A stretch of 39,436 bases of DNA from a virus. Shown piece after piece: positions 30,202-38,154 of this stretch (positions are counted from its first letter, which is position 1; each line of letters begins with the position of its first letter). The notes under the pieces were generated by a model. It did not search any database and was not told the DNA's origin. It saw only the letters and a program-made list of their open reading frames with translations. The position numbers and the translations under genes are program-made. Location of the stretch: positions 1 through 39,436 of the IMG/VR virus record IMGVR_UViG_3300032893_000152. One strand, 5' to 3'.

Positions 30202-30434
30202 CACATCAGGTCGTAGTATTCGACTTGCCGCGCCTCCGCGAAGTACAGAGCGCGGCCCATTCTCTGCATGACAATCTGAAGCCAGCGTGTCATTTCCGCA
30301 GGCTTACTTTCATCGAGCGTCACCGGGATGGTGTGCGATTTGGTTTTCCCGACACGGAAGTTCATGCGCCCGTTGCTGTAGATTTGCCGTTTGGTCTTCA
30401 CGTCGCGCACAACGTGAACAGTCTTGAAAGGCAT
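30201..30434 (-). CDS. Hypothetical protein, 77 aa
   Basis: MPFKTVHVVRDVKTKRQIYS... a beta-rich first half and a C-terminal helix. First gene after the minus-strand promoter at 30478. AGGAG within the shared leader GCCAAGAGGAGCG lies 8 nt before the ATG. Function unknown. Confidence 0.6.
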   Translation of the reverse strand: MPFKTVHVVRDVKTKRQIYSNGRMNFRVGKTKSHTIPVTLDESKPAEMTRWLQIVMQRMGRALYFAEARQVEYYDLM

Positions 30435-30477
30435 TGCTCGCTCCTCTTGGCGGTTCACTGCACTCACCACACAACCT

Positions 30478-30506
30478 AGTATACACCACTCGGTACACTT
30501 TCTTGC
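30478..30506 (-). promoter_or_regulatory. Promoter with ACCGAGTGG element
   Basis: On the minus strand a weak -35 (GCAAGA), 17 nt containing GTACCGAGTGGTG, then TATACT (30483-30478). It reads into the minus-strand genes from 30434. Confidence 0.6.
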
Positions 30507-30603
30507 ACACAATTCTGAAAATATTTTCTTCCGCATTCGCCTAAATCACTACGTCGCTACGCCTTGCCACTCCAAACTTTCATCCATACGCGGAGATTCT
30601 GCC

Positions 30604-32103
30604 TTGCGCTGGCTGGACACTCTTACCGAGAAGCAACCGAACTCGCTCTATGGCGTGAGCGTGCTCAAGGACACGCACGCTTCGCTCGCGGCACCTGTGA
30701 GTGCGTTCAAGCCGACCGTCGATCAATCCAACTGCTCTGTGACCGCTGTGCTCACAACGCGCACCGCTGACCGACAGGGCGACATTATCGACCCGGCGGG
30801 CGGTGACTTTGACGAGCATCGCACCAACCCGGTGGTGATGTTCCACCACGGTAAGACCCATAAGCTGCCTATTGGTAAGGCTGAAGATGCCAACGGCAAT
30901 TACACCGTGCGTCTCGTAAAAGCGCGCGACGGCGAAGTGCTGCTCGGCACGACGCACTTTTCACAATCTAATCGCTTTGCGCAAGACGTGTTCGGGCTTG
31001 TCGCCGAGGACATTCTGCGGGGCGTGAGCATCGGTTTTGATCCCATCGACGGCGAGGATTCATTCGAGTCGCTTGGGCCGTCGCCGGTTCTCGAACGCGA
31101 TGCAATGCACTTCAAAGCGTGGAAACTGCTCGAATACTCGCACACGCCTATCGGAGTGAATCGCGACGCTCTCACTGTCGCGGTGCAGAAAGCACTCGAA
31201 GGATCTCGCAAGCTCGATCCGCGTCTGCTCGAAATTCTCAAACCGCTGACGACGCCACGCAAGACGACAGTTACCGTCTCCGCAGAACCCAAAACCAATC
31301 CGAACGCCATGAGCGCGACCGTCGAAAAAGCGGCTGGTTGCGCGGGCATGCCGAAGAAACAGAAAATCGCCATTGAACTGAACAAGCTACGCAAAAAAGG
31401 TAAGCGCGTCCCGCCACCGCCAAAGGAGCGCAAGGCAATGGATGACGACGAAGAGCGCGACGACGAAGAGATGGATGGCGAGCCTGAAGGCGGTTCCACC
31501 ACGGTCGCGAGCGACGACGAATACGAGCCGAACGTTGACGACCCGTCGCAAGATCCGAATCTCCCGGACCATGCTGGTTACGGCGAAGAAGAGGAGATGC
31601 CGCACACGGTCAAAACGCTCAACGACGGTGCGCAGGGCTTGCTCGACATGGCGGCGATGCTCGAAGAGAACATGAAGAAATCGGAGCACATGGGCGGACG
31701 CAAATACTGCGGTAAGCTCTGTGCCGATCTCCGCAAAACCGCCGCTGAAATGTCTGCGAAAGCGGACGCGATTCACAACGAAATCAAGGGCGTTGAACCG
31801 CCCAATCCGGAAGACGCCGAGGACGCGGACCAGGACGGCGATACTCAGGATGCGGCCGAGGAAGAATCGGCAGGCGAAGAGCCAGAGATGCCGGAGACGG
31901 ACGAAGAAGGTGCGATGCTCAAGAAGGGCTATACGCCGCGCCGCTGGACGTTCCATGATGTTGCCGCCTCGGCTGTCGCTGCGGCTCCCGTTGAGCCGGC
32001 GAACAAGAAGTCGCTCGAAAAACTGAAGAACGAAAACACCCTTTTGCGGCGTGAACTCAAGAGTCTGCTCGACGACCTCGAAGCGGGCGCTGCTCGCCGC
32101 TAA
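30604..32103 (+). CDS. Prohead protease with acidic scaffold-like C-terminus
   Basis: 499 residues from TTG 30604, which has GGAG 8 nt upstream. Residues about 40-200 are an HK97-type prohead protease: the His motif VVMFHHGKTHKLPIGKA (H81/H82) and the Ser motif LRGVSIGFDP (S142). It matures the capsid by cutting the capsid protein's N-terminal region. Residues about 270-499 are very acidic (DDDEERDDEEMDGEPEGG, EDAEDADQDGD) with helical stretches and a C-terminal coiled coil, as expected for a scaffold. The gene sits directly before the major capsid gene, the standard HK97 order. The portal lies 16 kb upstream, unusually far. Confidence 0.85.
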   Translation: MRWLDTLTEKQPNSLYGVSVLKDTHASLAAPVSAFKPTVDQSNCSVTAVLTTRTADRQGDIIDPAGGDFDEHRTNPVVMFHHGKTHKLPIGKAEDANGNYTVRLVKARDGEVLLGTTHFSQSNRFAQDVFGLVAEDILRGVSIGFDPIDGEDSFESLGPSPVLERDAMHFKAWKLLEYSHTPIGVNRDALTVAVQKALEGSRKLDPRLLEILKPLTTPRKTTVTVSAEPKTNPNAMSATVEKAAGCAGMPKKQKIAIELNKLRKKGKRVPPPPKERKAMDDDEERDDEEMDGEPEGGSTTVASDDEYEPNVDDPSQDPNLPDHAGYGEEEEMPHTVKTLNDGAQGLLDMAAMLEENMKKSEHMGGRKYCGKLCADLRKTAAEMSAKADAIHNEIKGVEPPNPEDAEDADQDGDTQDAAEEESAGEEPEMPETDEEGAMLKKGYTPRRWTFHDVAASAVAAAPVEPANKKSLEKLKNENTLLRRELKSLLDDLEAGAARR

Positions 32104-32111
32104 GGCTTACG

Positions 32112-32130
32112 AACTTTCTTTCCCTAACGA
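32112..32130 (+). repeat. Dispersed motif copy
   Basis: AACTTTCTTTCCCTAACGA between the protease and capsid genes, 33 nt before the capsid ATG. Confidence 0.8.
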
Positions 32131-32162
32131 ATTTTTCTGGTCCTGCTTGGGAGTGCTACGGA

Positions 32163-33575
32163 ATGGCGGATACAACGAAAGACCTGCTCCGGCGCTCGCA
32201 GGCGGTCAAATCGCCGCGCAATGCTGAAGAGGTGGCACCGTCGCGTAATCCCAACCCGGTTCCCGCTATTCGCAAGGGCGAAGACGCGACCACCGGCCGA
32301 CCGTTCTCGATGCTCCGTCTCTTTGGCGTGATGGGCGGACAGATTCACAAGGATAACGCCAAAGTCGAAATGGATCTCATCACCGGCTTCCGCAAGGCGA
32401 TGGAAGACACCGGCACGATGATCCAGGGCGGCAGTCGCCAGTCGGCTTACCTCATCGGCGCGCGGTCTTTCCTGCCAGATGATCTCGCGTACCACAAGGC
32501 CACGAAAGAACTCTTCGACGGCTGTGCCGGCTTCCAGAAAGCGGTCGATCCTGACGAGATGCTCTGGACCGCTCGGCAGATGGACGCCGCGCTCATCCAG
32601 AAGGGTTACGAACCACGTTTCCAGAAAACAGCAATGAGCTACCTCACCGATACCATCGGCGGTTCGCTCGTGGCGCCGCCGGAGATGGGTGAAATCATCC
32701 CACTCATGCGTAACCAGTCGGCGGTAGACCGTGCGGGTGCTCGCAGTGTGCCGCTACCGCCGCAAGGGAAGTGGGTTGCTCCGCGTGTGACCGGGCCGAC
32801 AACCGGCTACTGGATCGGTGAAAACACCGCGATCACCGAATCGAACCCGATGACCGGGCAAGTGGAGATGATGGCGAAGAAGTTGGGCGTACTTGTCCGC
32901 GTGCCGAACGAACTTTTCAAGTACGCCAACGCCTCAGCCGACGCGATGCTCCGCACGGATATTGCCAAGACCCTCGCCCTCGGTTTCGACTACGCCTGCC
33001 TCTACGGCACCTCCGGGGCGCAGCCGAAAGGCTTGATCTACTACGATTCAACAAACGAAGTGCTGACCTACACCGCGAGCGTGACCGGTTCCGCAGGCGA
33101 CACACTGCAACCGCAAGACGGCTACAAGATGTCCGCTGCCATCGAGGATCGTAACTTCGACCTCGCGAACTGGAAGTGGATCATGCGGCCGAAGTTCTGG
33201 GGCACCATCGCATCCTTCCGGGCATCCAGCGGTGCGGTGACGACCGCTGATCAATTCGGACTGTTCGTGCAAGACCTGACCCGCAAGCTCGGCGACGGCG
33301 CGGCGCCCAACTGGTGCGGTTACCCGGTCGTGCGATCCTCGCAACTGCCGAACAACTTGGTCAAGGGCGGTAGCGGTGCGACGCTGACCGAGATTTGGGG
33401 CGGCTGCTGGAACGAATTTTTGATGGGCCTCTACGGCGCTGTGGAATTCGCAACAGCCGTGCAGGGCGACACGACGTTCGCGGCGGATCAGACGCTCATA
33501 CGAGGGATACTGCATGCAGATGCGACACCCAGGTATCCCGGCGCGTTCTCCAGATGCACGTCGCTGGTTTTCTAA
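32163..33575 (+). CDS. HK97-fold major capsid protein
   Basis: 470 residues. The N-terminal about 157 residues are probably the removable delta/scaffold region. AMSYLTDTIGGSLVAPPEMG (157-176) looks like the junction with the mature protein. Then come typical HK97-fold segments: GYWIGENTAITESNPMTGQV, LGVLVRVPNELFKYANASAD, FDYACLYGTSGAQPKGLIYY (P-domain helix and loop), and the C-terminal LIRGILHADATPRYPGAF. GGGAG is 9 nt before ATG 32163. The short segment at 157-176 is shared with the 2H/GNAT protein at 14667. Confidence 0.9.
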   Translation: MADTTKDLLRRSQAVKSPRNAEEVAPSRNPNPVPAIRKGEDATTGRPFSMLRLFGVMGGQIHKDNAKVEMDLITGFRKAMEDTGTMIQGGSRQSAYLIGARSFLPDDLAYHKATKELFDGCAGFQKAVDPDEMLWTARQMDAALIQKGYEPRFQKTAMSYLTDTIGGSLVAPPEMGEIIPLMRNQSAVDRAGARSVPLPPQGKWVAPRVTGPTTGYWIGENTAITESNPMTGQVEMMAKKLGVLVRVPNELFKYANASADAMLRTDIAKTLALGFDYACLYGTSGAQPKGLIYYDSTNEVLTYTASVTGSAGDTLQPQDGYKMSAAIEDRNFDLANWKWIMRPKFWGTIASFRASSGAVTTADQFGLFVQDLTRKLGDGAAPNWCGYPVVRSSQLPNNLVKGGSGATLTEIWGGCWNEFLMGLYGAVEFATAVQGDTTFAADQTLIRGILHADATPRYPGAFSRCTSLVF

Positions 33576-33593
33576 TGGCGTCGTAGTGGCACT

Positions 33594-34286
33594 TTAGTCA
33601 ATCCAGACGAACGGTTCGTACTTGATGGGGTCGGCTTTGCGACGGCCCTTTCCGACTGGCTGAGACAGGGCTTTCTCTGGCGTCCATCCGAGAAGTTCGA
33701 TTCGCGAAATGATAGCTTTACGACAGATGCCAGTTTCGCGAGTCCATTGGGCAACAGTTTGTGTTCGGCCGAATGCGGTGATGAATCTGTTGGTTCGAGT
33801 GTTGTTAGCTTGAACCTCTTTGGTTGCCCAGCGAACATTGCCCGGCTCGTAGCCTTTTTCACTCTTGATACGGTCGAGCGAGTATTTCTGGCCGTCTGTT
33901 GGGATTGCTCCGATGTGGGCAAGGAACGCCTCGAATGAGTCAATCCATTCTTGGCAAACGGTGACTCCGCGACCGCCGTATCTGGGATAGCATTTGTTCT
34001 TCTTGTTAAGACAGCGGGCTTTCATGCCGTTCCAGATTGCGTATTCGCGGGTTGTAGACTTGCCGTGGGTTTTGTTGAATGCGCCGAGTCTCGCTCGACC
34101 ATAACATCCGCATGTTTGAGTGCGACCGCTGCGAAGTGGGAACAAAGGAGTAGCGAGAGTTTTCCCGCACTCACATTGGCAGAGCCAGACGGCATGACCG
34201 CCCGGTCCTTGGTGACTGCGACGCAGAACCGTGAGGCGACCAAAAACCTGACCGACGATCTGTTCGTCAGTTTCGAGAGCCTTCAT
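33594..34286 (-). CDS. Free-standing HNH-type homing endonuclease
   Basis: 230 residues from ATG 34286. An N-terminal CQCECGKTLAT...TCGCYGRA zinc module is followed by a catalytic region with YGGRGVTVCQEWIDSFEAFL and SLDRIKSEKGYEPGNVRWAT and the Asn-Arg end NNTRTN, a layout of phage HNH/AP2-type endonucleases. The C-terminus has a helix-turn-helix-like DNA-binding segment (TVAQWTRETGICRKAIISRI). It lies antisense between the capsid and decoration genes, 18 nt after the capsid stop. Its composition is lower in GC than its neighbours, in line with recent insertion. Likely target: the capsid region of related phages lacking it. Confidence 0.75.
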   Translation of the reverse strand: MKALETDEQIVGQVFGRLTVLRRSHQGPGGHAVWLCQCECGKTLATPLFPLRSGRTQTCGCYGRARLGAFNKTHGKSTTREYAIWNGMKARCLNKKNKCYPRYGGRGVTVCQEWIDSFEAFLAHIGAIPTDGQKYSLDRIKSEKGYEPGNVRWATKEVQANNTRTNRFITAFGRTQTVAQWTRETGICRKAIISRIELLGWTPEKALSQPVGKGRRKADPIKYEPFVWID

Positions 34287-34379
34287 TGGGAACCCATTGG
34301 TGGTTAATTGAACCGGGCGAATCGTGATTGTATCGCAGTGTCGCAGAAAACACAATATTTGTTCTAAGGGTCAAACGAA

Positions 34380-34829
34380 ATGGCTAACACATTCCTAGAC
34401 ATCGGAAGTAACGCTCTCGTTGGCGAGTCGTTCACGCCTGCCGCGTTGACCACGACCACCAACGGAACCGGCATCGATCTGTCTGACAGCAATGCGAACA
34501 TGGCGTCTGCTCTTCTCAACGTGGGCGCCGTCAGCGGTACGCAAGGCACGCTCAACGTGAAGATTCAGGAGTCTACCGACAATACCACCTTTGTGGACAT
34601 CACGGGCGCTACCTTTGCACAACAGACGACCTCCGGCACAGCAGGCTCGCTCGGCTCCGCGAACGGTTCGCAGATCATCAGTTTCCAGCGGAACAAGCGG
34701 TATGTGCGGGCCTACGCCACAATGGCGGGCACATTCACGAACTTCCTGTTTGGCGTGACGATCTTCTCGCAGATGAACGCGATGCCGCTGGCGAACGGCG
34801 GGTGGATCAACGAATCTGGCGGAAGCTGA
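34380..34829 (+). CDS. Capsid decoration-like protein
   Basis: 149 residues, Thr/Ser/Gly/Asn-rich and beta-rich, without Cys. TLNVKIQESTDNTTFVDITG then ATFAQQTTSGTAGS is typical of head decoration or cement proteins placed directly after capsid genes. The assignment rests on composition, length and position. AAGG is 9-12 nt before ATG 34380. The homing endonuclease now separates it from the capsid gene. Confidence 0.65.
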   Translation: MANTFLDIGSNALVGESFTPAALTTTTNGTGIDLSDSNANMASALLNVGAVSGTQGTLNVKIQESTDNTTFVDITGATFAQQTTSGTAGSLGSANGSQIISFQRNKRYVRAYATMAGTFTNFLFGVTIFSQMNAMPLANGGWINESGGS

Positions 34830-34842
34830 TCGCGGTTCGTCC

Positions 34843-34890
34843 TTGCTGACTCGTACACCGGACGGTACATTACGATGTACTGTCCGGTGT
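34843..34890 (+). promoter_or_regulatory. Promoter overlapped by a 16-bp inverted repeat
   Basis: TTGCTG (34843-34848), 17 nt, TACATT (34866-34871). The arms ACACCGGACGGTACAT (34855-34870) and ATGTACTGTCCGGTGT (34875-34890) pair throughout (one G-U in RNA) around a 4-nt loop, covering the spacer and -10. It could be an operator at this promoter or the terminator of the decoration gene; there is no long T run. Confidence 0.6.
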
Positions 34891-34908
34891 GTCATTTTGG
34901 AGGCCCGC

Positions 34909-35307
34909 ATGGACGCAACTCGTCTTCGCCCTCTGATTGAGGACGCCATCGAGTCGCAACGTCAGCTTGACGTGGCAATAGCGGCTCAGCAAGAGGCTGA
35001 GAAATCCGTCGAGCGCGCTCGCGAGCGGCAGCGCACTCACGTCGCCAAGCTCAAGGACGTGATTGGCCGTACATTCGTCATTTACGGCAGCAAGGTACTC
35101 TACGTCAGCACTTCCGAAATTCGTCTGTGCTCCGATGAACTCGTTAACGTGCCTGTGGCCGGGCCGTTGCCGCCGCCGATCCCGGAAGTGGTTGCGCCTC
35201 CCGCTGCCGAAGTCATCGCTATCAAGCCATTAGAAGAAAAGCGCACGACAGGGCCGGGTATTCCACTGTCGGGCGGGAAGGTACCGCCGGTCGCTGCGAA
35301 GAAGTGA
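34909..35307 (+). CDS. Hypothetical coiled-coil/Pro-rich protein, 132 aa
   Basis: Residues about 5-50 are a coiled coil (ESQRQLDVAIAAQQEAEKSV then ERARERQRTHVAKLKD), followed by a short beta-rich domain (IGRTFVIYGSKVLYVSTSEI) and a Pro-rich tail. GGAGG lies 8 nt before ATG 34909. The transcript probably starts at 34843 and carries the hairpin in or near its leader. A degenerate reverse motif (35228) encodes PLEEK in the tail. Confidence 0.6.
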   Translation: MDATRLRPLIEDAIESQRQLDVAIAAQQEAEKSVERARERQRTHVAKLKDVIGRTFVIYGSKVLYVSTSEIRLCSDELVNVPVAGPLPPPIPEVVAPPAAEVIAIKPLEEKRTTGPGIPLSGGKVPPVAAKK

Positions 35308-35326
35308 CCTTTTCTCCCTAACGGAA
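35307..35326 (+). repeat. Dispersed motif copy
   Basis: ACCTTTTCTCCCTAACGGAA, beginning at the previous stop and ending 8 nt before ATG 35335. Confidence 0.8.
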
Positions 35327-35334
35327 CTTCTGTT

Positions 35335-35751
35335 ATGTCGCGCCGATTTGTCACTGTTCGCATTGATCCGTCGATCATTGCTGACTTGTGCTCGCCATCC
35401 TTCCCGGGCACTTACATCCGCACCGACTACGGACTACCCGAAGGCGCGAAACTCATCGGTGCGGGCTATGATTGCGACCGCATGGTGTTTTTCCTCTGCT
35501 TCGAGCACCCTTCGTTTCCGGAAGTGCCCAACAACGAGTACGCTCCGCTATTCGACCAGATCGGAACCACGGCCATTCAGATTCCAGAGAAGATTGACAG
35601 TGCAACGCTCGCGATATTGGAGAGGGCGACTTCTCAGCAAATCGCTGCTGCGCGTGTAGCACAATCCACCGAACCACAGTTCGCCCGCGACGGTTTCCGT
35701 GTGCTGCCGGTCAAGCCGAACGACGGCGAGCAGCCGCACATTGTGGGTTGA
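35335..35751 (+). CDS. Hypothetical protein, 138 aa
   Basis: MSRRFVTVRIDPSIIADLCS... mixed fold with GAKLIGAGYDCDRMVFFLCF and a C-terminal helix. No family recognised. Lies between a motif copy (start) and a reversed copy (35766) that leads the next gene. Confidence 0.6.
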   Translation: MSRRFVTVRIDPSIIADLCSPSFPGTYIRTDYGLPEGAKLIGAGYDCDRMVFFLCFEHPSFPEVPNNEYAPLFDQIGTTAIQIPEKIDSATLAILERATSQQIAAARVAQSTEPQFARDGFRVLPVKPNDGEQPHIVG

Positions 35752-35765
35752 TCGTCTTCTCTTCA

Positions 35766-35780
35766 CGTTAGGAGAAAAAA
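35766..35780 (-). repeat. Dispersed motif copy, reversed
   Basis: CGTTAGGAGAAAAAA on the plus strand; here the reverse orientation puts AGGAG in front of the plus-strand GTG 35784. Confidence 0.8.
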
Positions 35781-35783
35781 ATC

Positions 35784-36365
35784 GTGCCCACCGCGCCGCC
35801 TACTGAGACGCCTACTGTTGCTGGTGTTCCCGGCTGGTTCACATACAGCGACCTCTATAACCGCATTGTGGATGATGCGCCGCCAAACTCCTGGCTGGTC
35901 GAGGTGGGAGTCTTCCACGCTCTTTCTCTTCGGCATCTCACACACGCGGCGAAAGCGGCCGACAAGAACCTCACCGTTGTTGGCGTGGATCACTTTCGCG
36001 GTTCGCCGGAGCATCGCGATCATGTCGCGTCGCTTCCGCACGGCAACCTCGCAGGCGCCGCGCTCGCGACGCTTATCACAGCCGGCGTGGCGGATGATTG
36101 TACGCTCATCTGCGCGCCCTCGGTAATAGCGGCGAAGTTTGTGCCTGATGGTTCGTGCTACATGGTGTTCCTCGATGGCGATCACTCGCACGACGCGGTG
36201 AAAGCGGATATTCGCGCGTGGCTGCCGAAAGTCGCGGTCGGCGGATACCTCTGCGGACATGACTACTTCACGTTTCCTGGCGTACGTACGGCGGTGCATG
36301 AGGCGTTCGGGCACAAGGACTGGATGTGCCGCGATTCCGAATCGTGCTGGCAAGTGCAATTATGA
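35784..36365 (+). CDS. Class I SAM-dependent methyltransferase (Methyltransf_24 type)
   Basis: 193 residues. Motif I VEVGVFHALSLRHL (about 39-52), motif II VVGVDHF ending in the acidic residue that binds SAM ribose, and VFLDGDHSHDAVKADIRAWL followed by GGYLCGHDYFTFPGVRTAVH match the Methyltransf_24 family, often found near glycosyltransferases and sugar-modification genes. The substrate is unknown; with the GT-like gene at 37110 it may modify a virion or host glycan. GTG 35784 has AGGAG from the reversed motif. Confidence 0.75.
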   Translation: MPTAPPTETPTVAGVPGWFTYSDLYNRIVDDAPPNSWLVEVGVFHALSLRHLTHAAKAADKNLTVVGVDHFRGSPEHRDHVASLPHGNLAGAALATLITAGVADDCTLICAPSVIAAKFVPDGSCYMVFLDGDHSHDAVKADIRAWLPKVAVGGYLCGHDYFTFPGVRTAVHEAFGHKDWMCRDSESCWQVQL

Positions 36366-36682
36366 AACGTTCTTACTGCCCGGAACTCGACGACCCGTTC
36401 CAGGTGTTTGACTTGGAGTACGGCGGCTTTTTCGCGGCGCGAACACGATACAGCATCGGCATTCTGTTCGATACACGCGAGAAAGCAGAGACGCATTGCG
36501 ACCACATGAACGCTTTCACTGACTTGCACCGGCGCAAGGACGAAGCGTTGGATTGGGCGCTCGAAAACGAAGGGCGGAAGGTGACCTGCGAGGAGATCGA
36601 GGTTGCACTTCGCTCGCCTGATTGTGTGGGGCTGCTTGCATTCGAGCAGCGGATGGGCGACTCGCCGGTCGTTGTAGGCTGA
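36362..36682 (+). CDS. Hypothetical protein, 106 aa
   Basis: MKRSYCPELDDPFQVFDLEY... starts in an ATGA overlap with the methyltransferase. Predicted helical centre (REKAETHCDHMNAFTDLHRR), acidic. No family recognised; coupled translation suggests a shared pathway with the methyltransferase. Confidence 0.55.
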   Translation: MKRSYCPELDDPFQVFDLEYGGFFAARTRYSIGILFDTREKAETHCDHMNAFTDLHRRKDEALDWALENEGRKVTCEEIEVALRSPDCVGLLAFEQRMGDSPVVVG

Positions 36683-36702
36683 CTTTCTTTTCCCCTAACG
36701 AG
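36682..36702 (+). repeat. Dispersed motif copy
   Basis: ACTTTCTTTTCCCCTAACG..., from the stop at 36682 to 7 nt before GTG 36710. Confidence 0.8.
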
Positions 36703-36709
36703 GACTACT

Positions 36710-37030
36710 GTGCCGCCGATCACAGAATACTCTGAAGAGCGATACGAATTCGGCTGCGTCGATCCCGGCAATCCCGCGCCGGGTGTAATGCAGGTGTACT
36801 ACGAGGATGGCATTCCAAGCATGGTGGATTTTTTATGTCCCTGCGGATGCGGAAGCACTTGCCCGATACACTTGCAGCATCCGAACTACTCTGGTACGGG
36901 CGGATGCCCGCGTTGGGCTTACAGTGCCGGGCCAACGCTCACGCCTTCGATTCGCTTTTTGAGTGGCTGCAAAGCTCATTTCAACATCACGAACGGCAAA
37001 GTGCTGATCCACGCTGACAGTGGCAAGTAG
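36710..37030 (+). CDS. DUF6527-like zinc-binding protein
   Basis: 106 residues. VDFLCPCGCGSTCPIHLQHP then PTLTPSIRFLSGCKAHFNIT and NGKVLIH fits the DUF6527 pattern (CPCGC, TLxPSI, CxxHFxI, GxV), small proteins of unknown function often linked to ubiquitin-like modification genes in bacteria and also found in phages. Metal binding by the Cys/His set is likely. No E1/E2 partner is visible here. GTG 36710 follows the motif copy. Confidence 0.65.
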   Translation: MPPITEYSEERYEFGCVDPGNPAPGVMQVYYEDGIPSMVDFLCPCGCGSTCPIHLQHPNYSGTGGCPRWAYSAGPTLTPSIRFLSGCKAHFNITNGKVLIHADSGK

Positions 37031-37035
37031 CCGCG

Positions 37036-37088
37036 AACTTTTCTTCTTGTCAGTCCTGTGCAGCGGATTTGTAGTTGCAACCCTAACG
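37036..37088 (+). repeat. Dispersed motif interrupted by a lone CRISPR-like repeat
   Basis: The left half of the motif (AACTTTTCTTCTT, 37036-37048) and the right half (CCTAACG, 37082-37088) flank a single CRISPR-like unit (37046/37049-37081) ending GTAGTTGCAAC. The unit has TGCAGC/GTTGCA arms like the degenerate array, not the regular array. It lies 28 nt before ATG 37110. Confidence 0.75.
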
Positions 37089-37109
37089 TCCTCCCCGGAT
37101 GCCTCCCTC

Positions 37110-38153
37110 ATGTCGTTCCGTGACCTGCCTGAGAAAGTCAACATCCTCATCGCTCGCCTGTCCTACAACGGCTACGAGCGCGTTGAAATCGCGAATTGGC
37201 TCTGCCAGACGGTACTCGCTCTCGACGGCAAGCATCCGCGTGTCGGCAATGTGGCGCACAAGATCGTGATGGGCTATCCGACGCCGCGTGTCCGCAATCA
37301 AGTGATCGCACTCGGACTCAAACGCGGTTTCCACTTCGCGGTGATGATCGACGACGACATTATTCCCGACGTGCATTCCCGCGACCGCGCAGTGTCCTAC
37401 GGCAGTCAGTCCGAGGATACCACTCGCGCGCCAGTGATGACCGACCCGCTGCCGATCATGCGTGACCAGTGCAATTTCTTTCCCGCCGCGCTCGATTTCG
37501 CACTCGAACACCCTGGTCCGTGCGTGATCGGCGCACCCTACTGCGCGGGACCGCCGGAGGAGCGCGTGTTGGTGTCTCGATTCCGCGAAAGACAATCCGA
37601 TGATCCGAACGCCATCGCAGGTGGCTTGCAACTGGAGTGCTTCACCCGCGATGAGTCGGCTTTGCGTACCGGGATTGAAATGGTTTCCTCGCTTCCCACT
37701 GGACTCATCCTGATCGACTTGCGGGTGTGCGATGTGCTGTCAGCGCCGTGGTTTTCCTACGAGTACCAAGACGACACCGAGACGGAACTTGCCAGTACGG
37801 AAGACACGGTGTTCAGCCGCAACGCGATGTTCCTCGGTGTGCCGCAGTATTGCACTTGGCAAAGTTTTGCAGCCCATGCCAAGACCAAAATCGTCGGGCG
37901 CCCGCGCAAGCTGCCGAGTTCTGCGATTCCGCCGCAAGTCGAGAAAGCCATGCGGGAGCAGATCGCCCGCGAGCAGCGTGCCGCACGCCCGGCCGACAAA
38001 CCCAACGAGCGAGCGTTGCAACTGCTCAGTCGACTCTACGCGACCGATGACGATGCGGCACCGGTGCTGCCATTCACGCCGGACGAGGAACCGCATCCGA
38101 ACGGCGACGCCACGCACTATGCTCACGGTGGAGCGACCGGCGCGCCGGACTGA
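37110..38153 (+). CDS. Glycosyltransferase-like protein (GT-A fold)
   Basis: 347 residues from ATG 37110; an in-frame GTG at 37020 would read through the inserted repeat and overlap the previous gene. TPRVRNQVIALGLKRGFHFA then VMIDDDIIP has the D-x-D metal site of GT-A enzymes. SSLPTGLILIDLRVCDVLSA then PWFSYEYQDDTE and STEDTVFSRNA resemble the acceptor region of phage GT2-type enzymes. A charged, Pro-rich tail follows from about 290. It probably transfers a sugar to DNA, virion protein or host polysaccharide; the target is unknown. The leader carries the lone repeat. Confidence 0.6.
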   Translation: MSFRDLPEKVNILIARLSYNGYERVEIANWLCQTVLALDGKHPRVGNVAHKIVMGYPTPRVRNQVIALGLKRGFHFAVMIDDDIIPDVHSRDRAVSYGSQSEDTTRAPVMTDPLPIMRDQCNFFPAALDFALEHPGPCVIGAPYCAGPPEERVLVSRFRERQSDDPNAIAGGLQLECFTRDESALRTGIEMVSSLPTGLILIDLRVCDVLSAPWFSYEYQDDTETELASTEDTVFSRNAMFLGVPQYCTWQSFAAHAKTKIVGRPRKLPSSAIPPQVEKAMREQIAREQRAARPADKPNERALQLLSRLYATDDDAAPVLPFTPDEEPHPNGDATHYAHGGATGAPD

Positions 38154-38154
38154 T

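Noticed and set aside
37020-37109. Upstream GTG start for the glycosyltransferase-like gene
   Set aside because: It would translate the inserted CRISPR-like repeat (SVLCSGFVVAT) and overlap the previous gene; nothing protein-like supports it.
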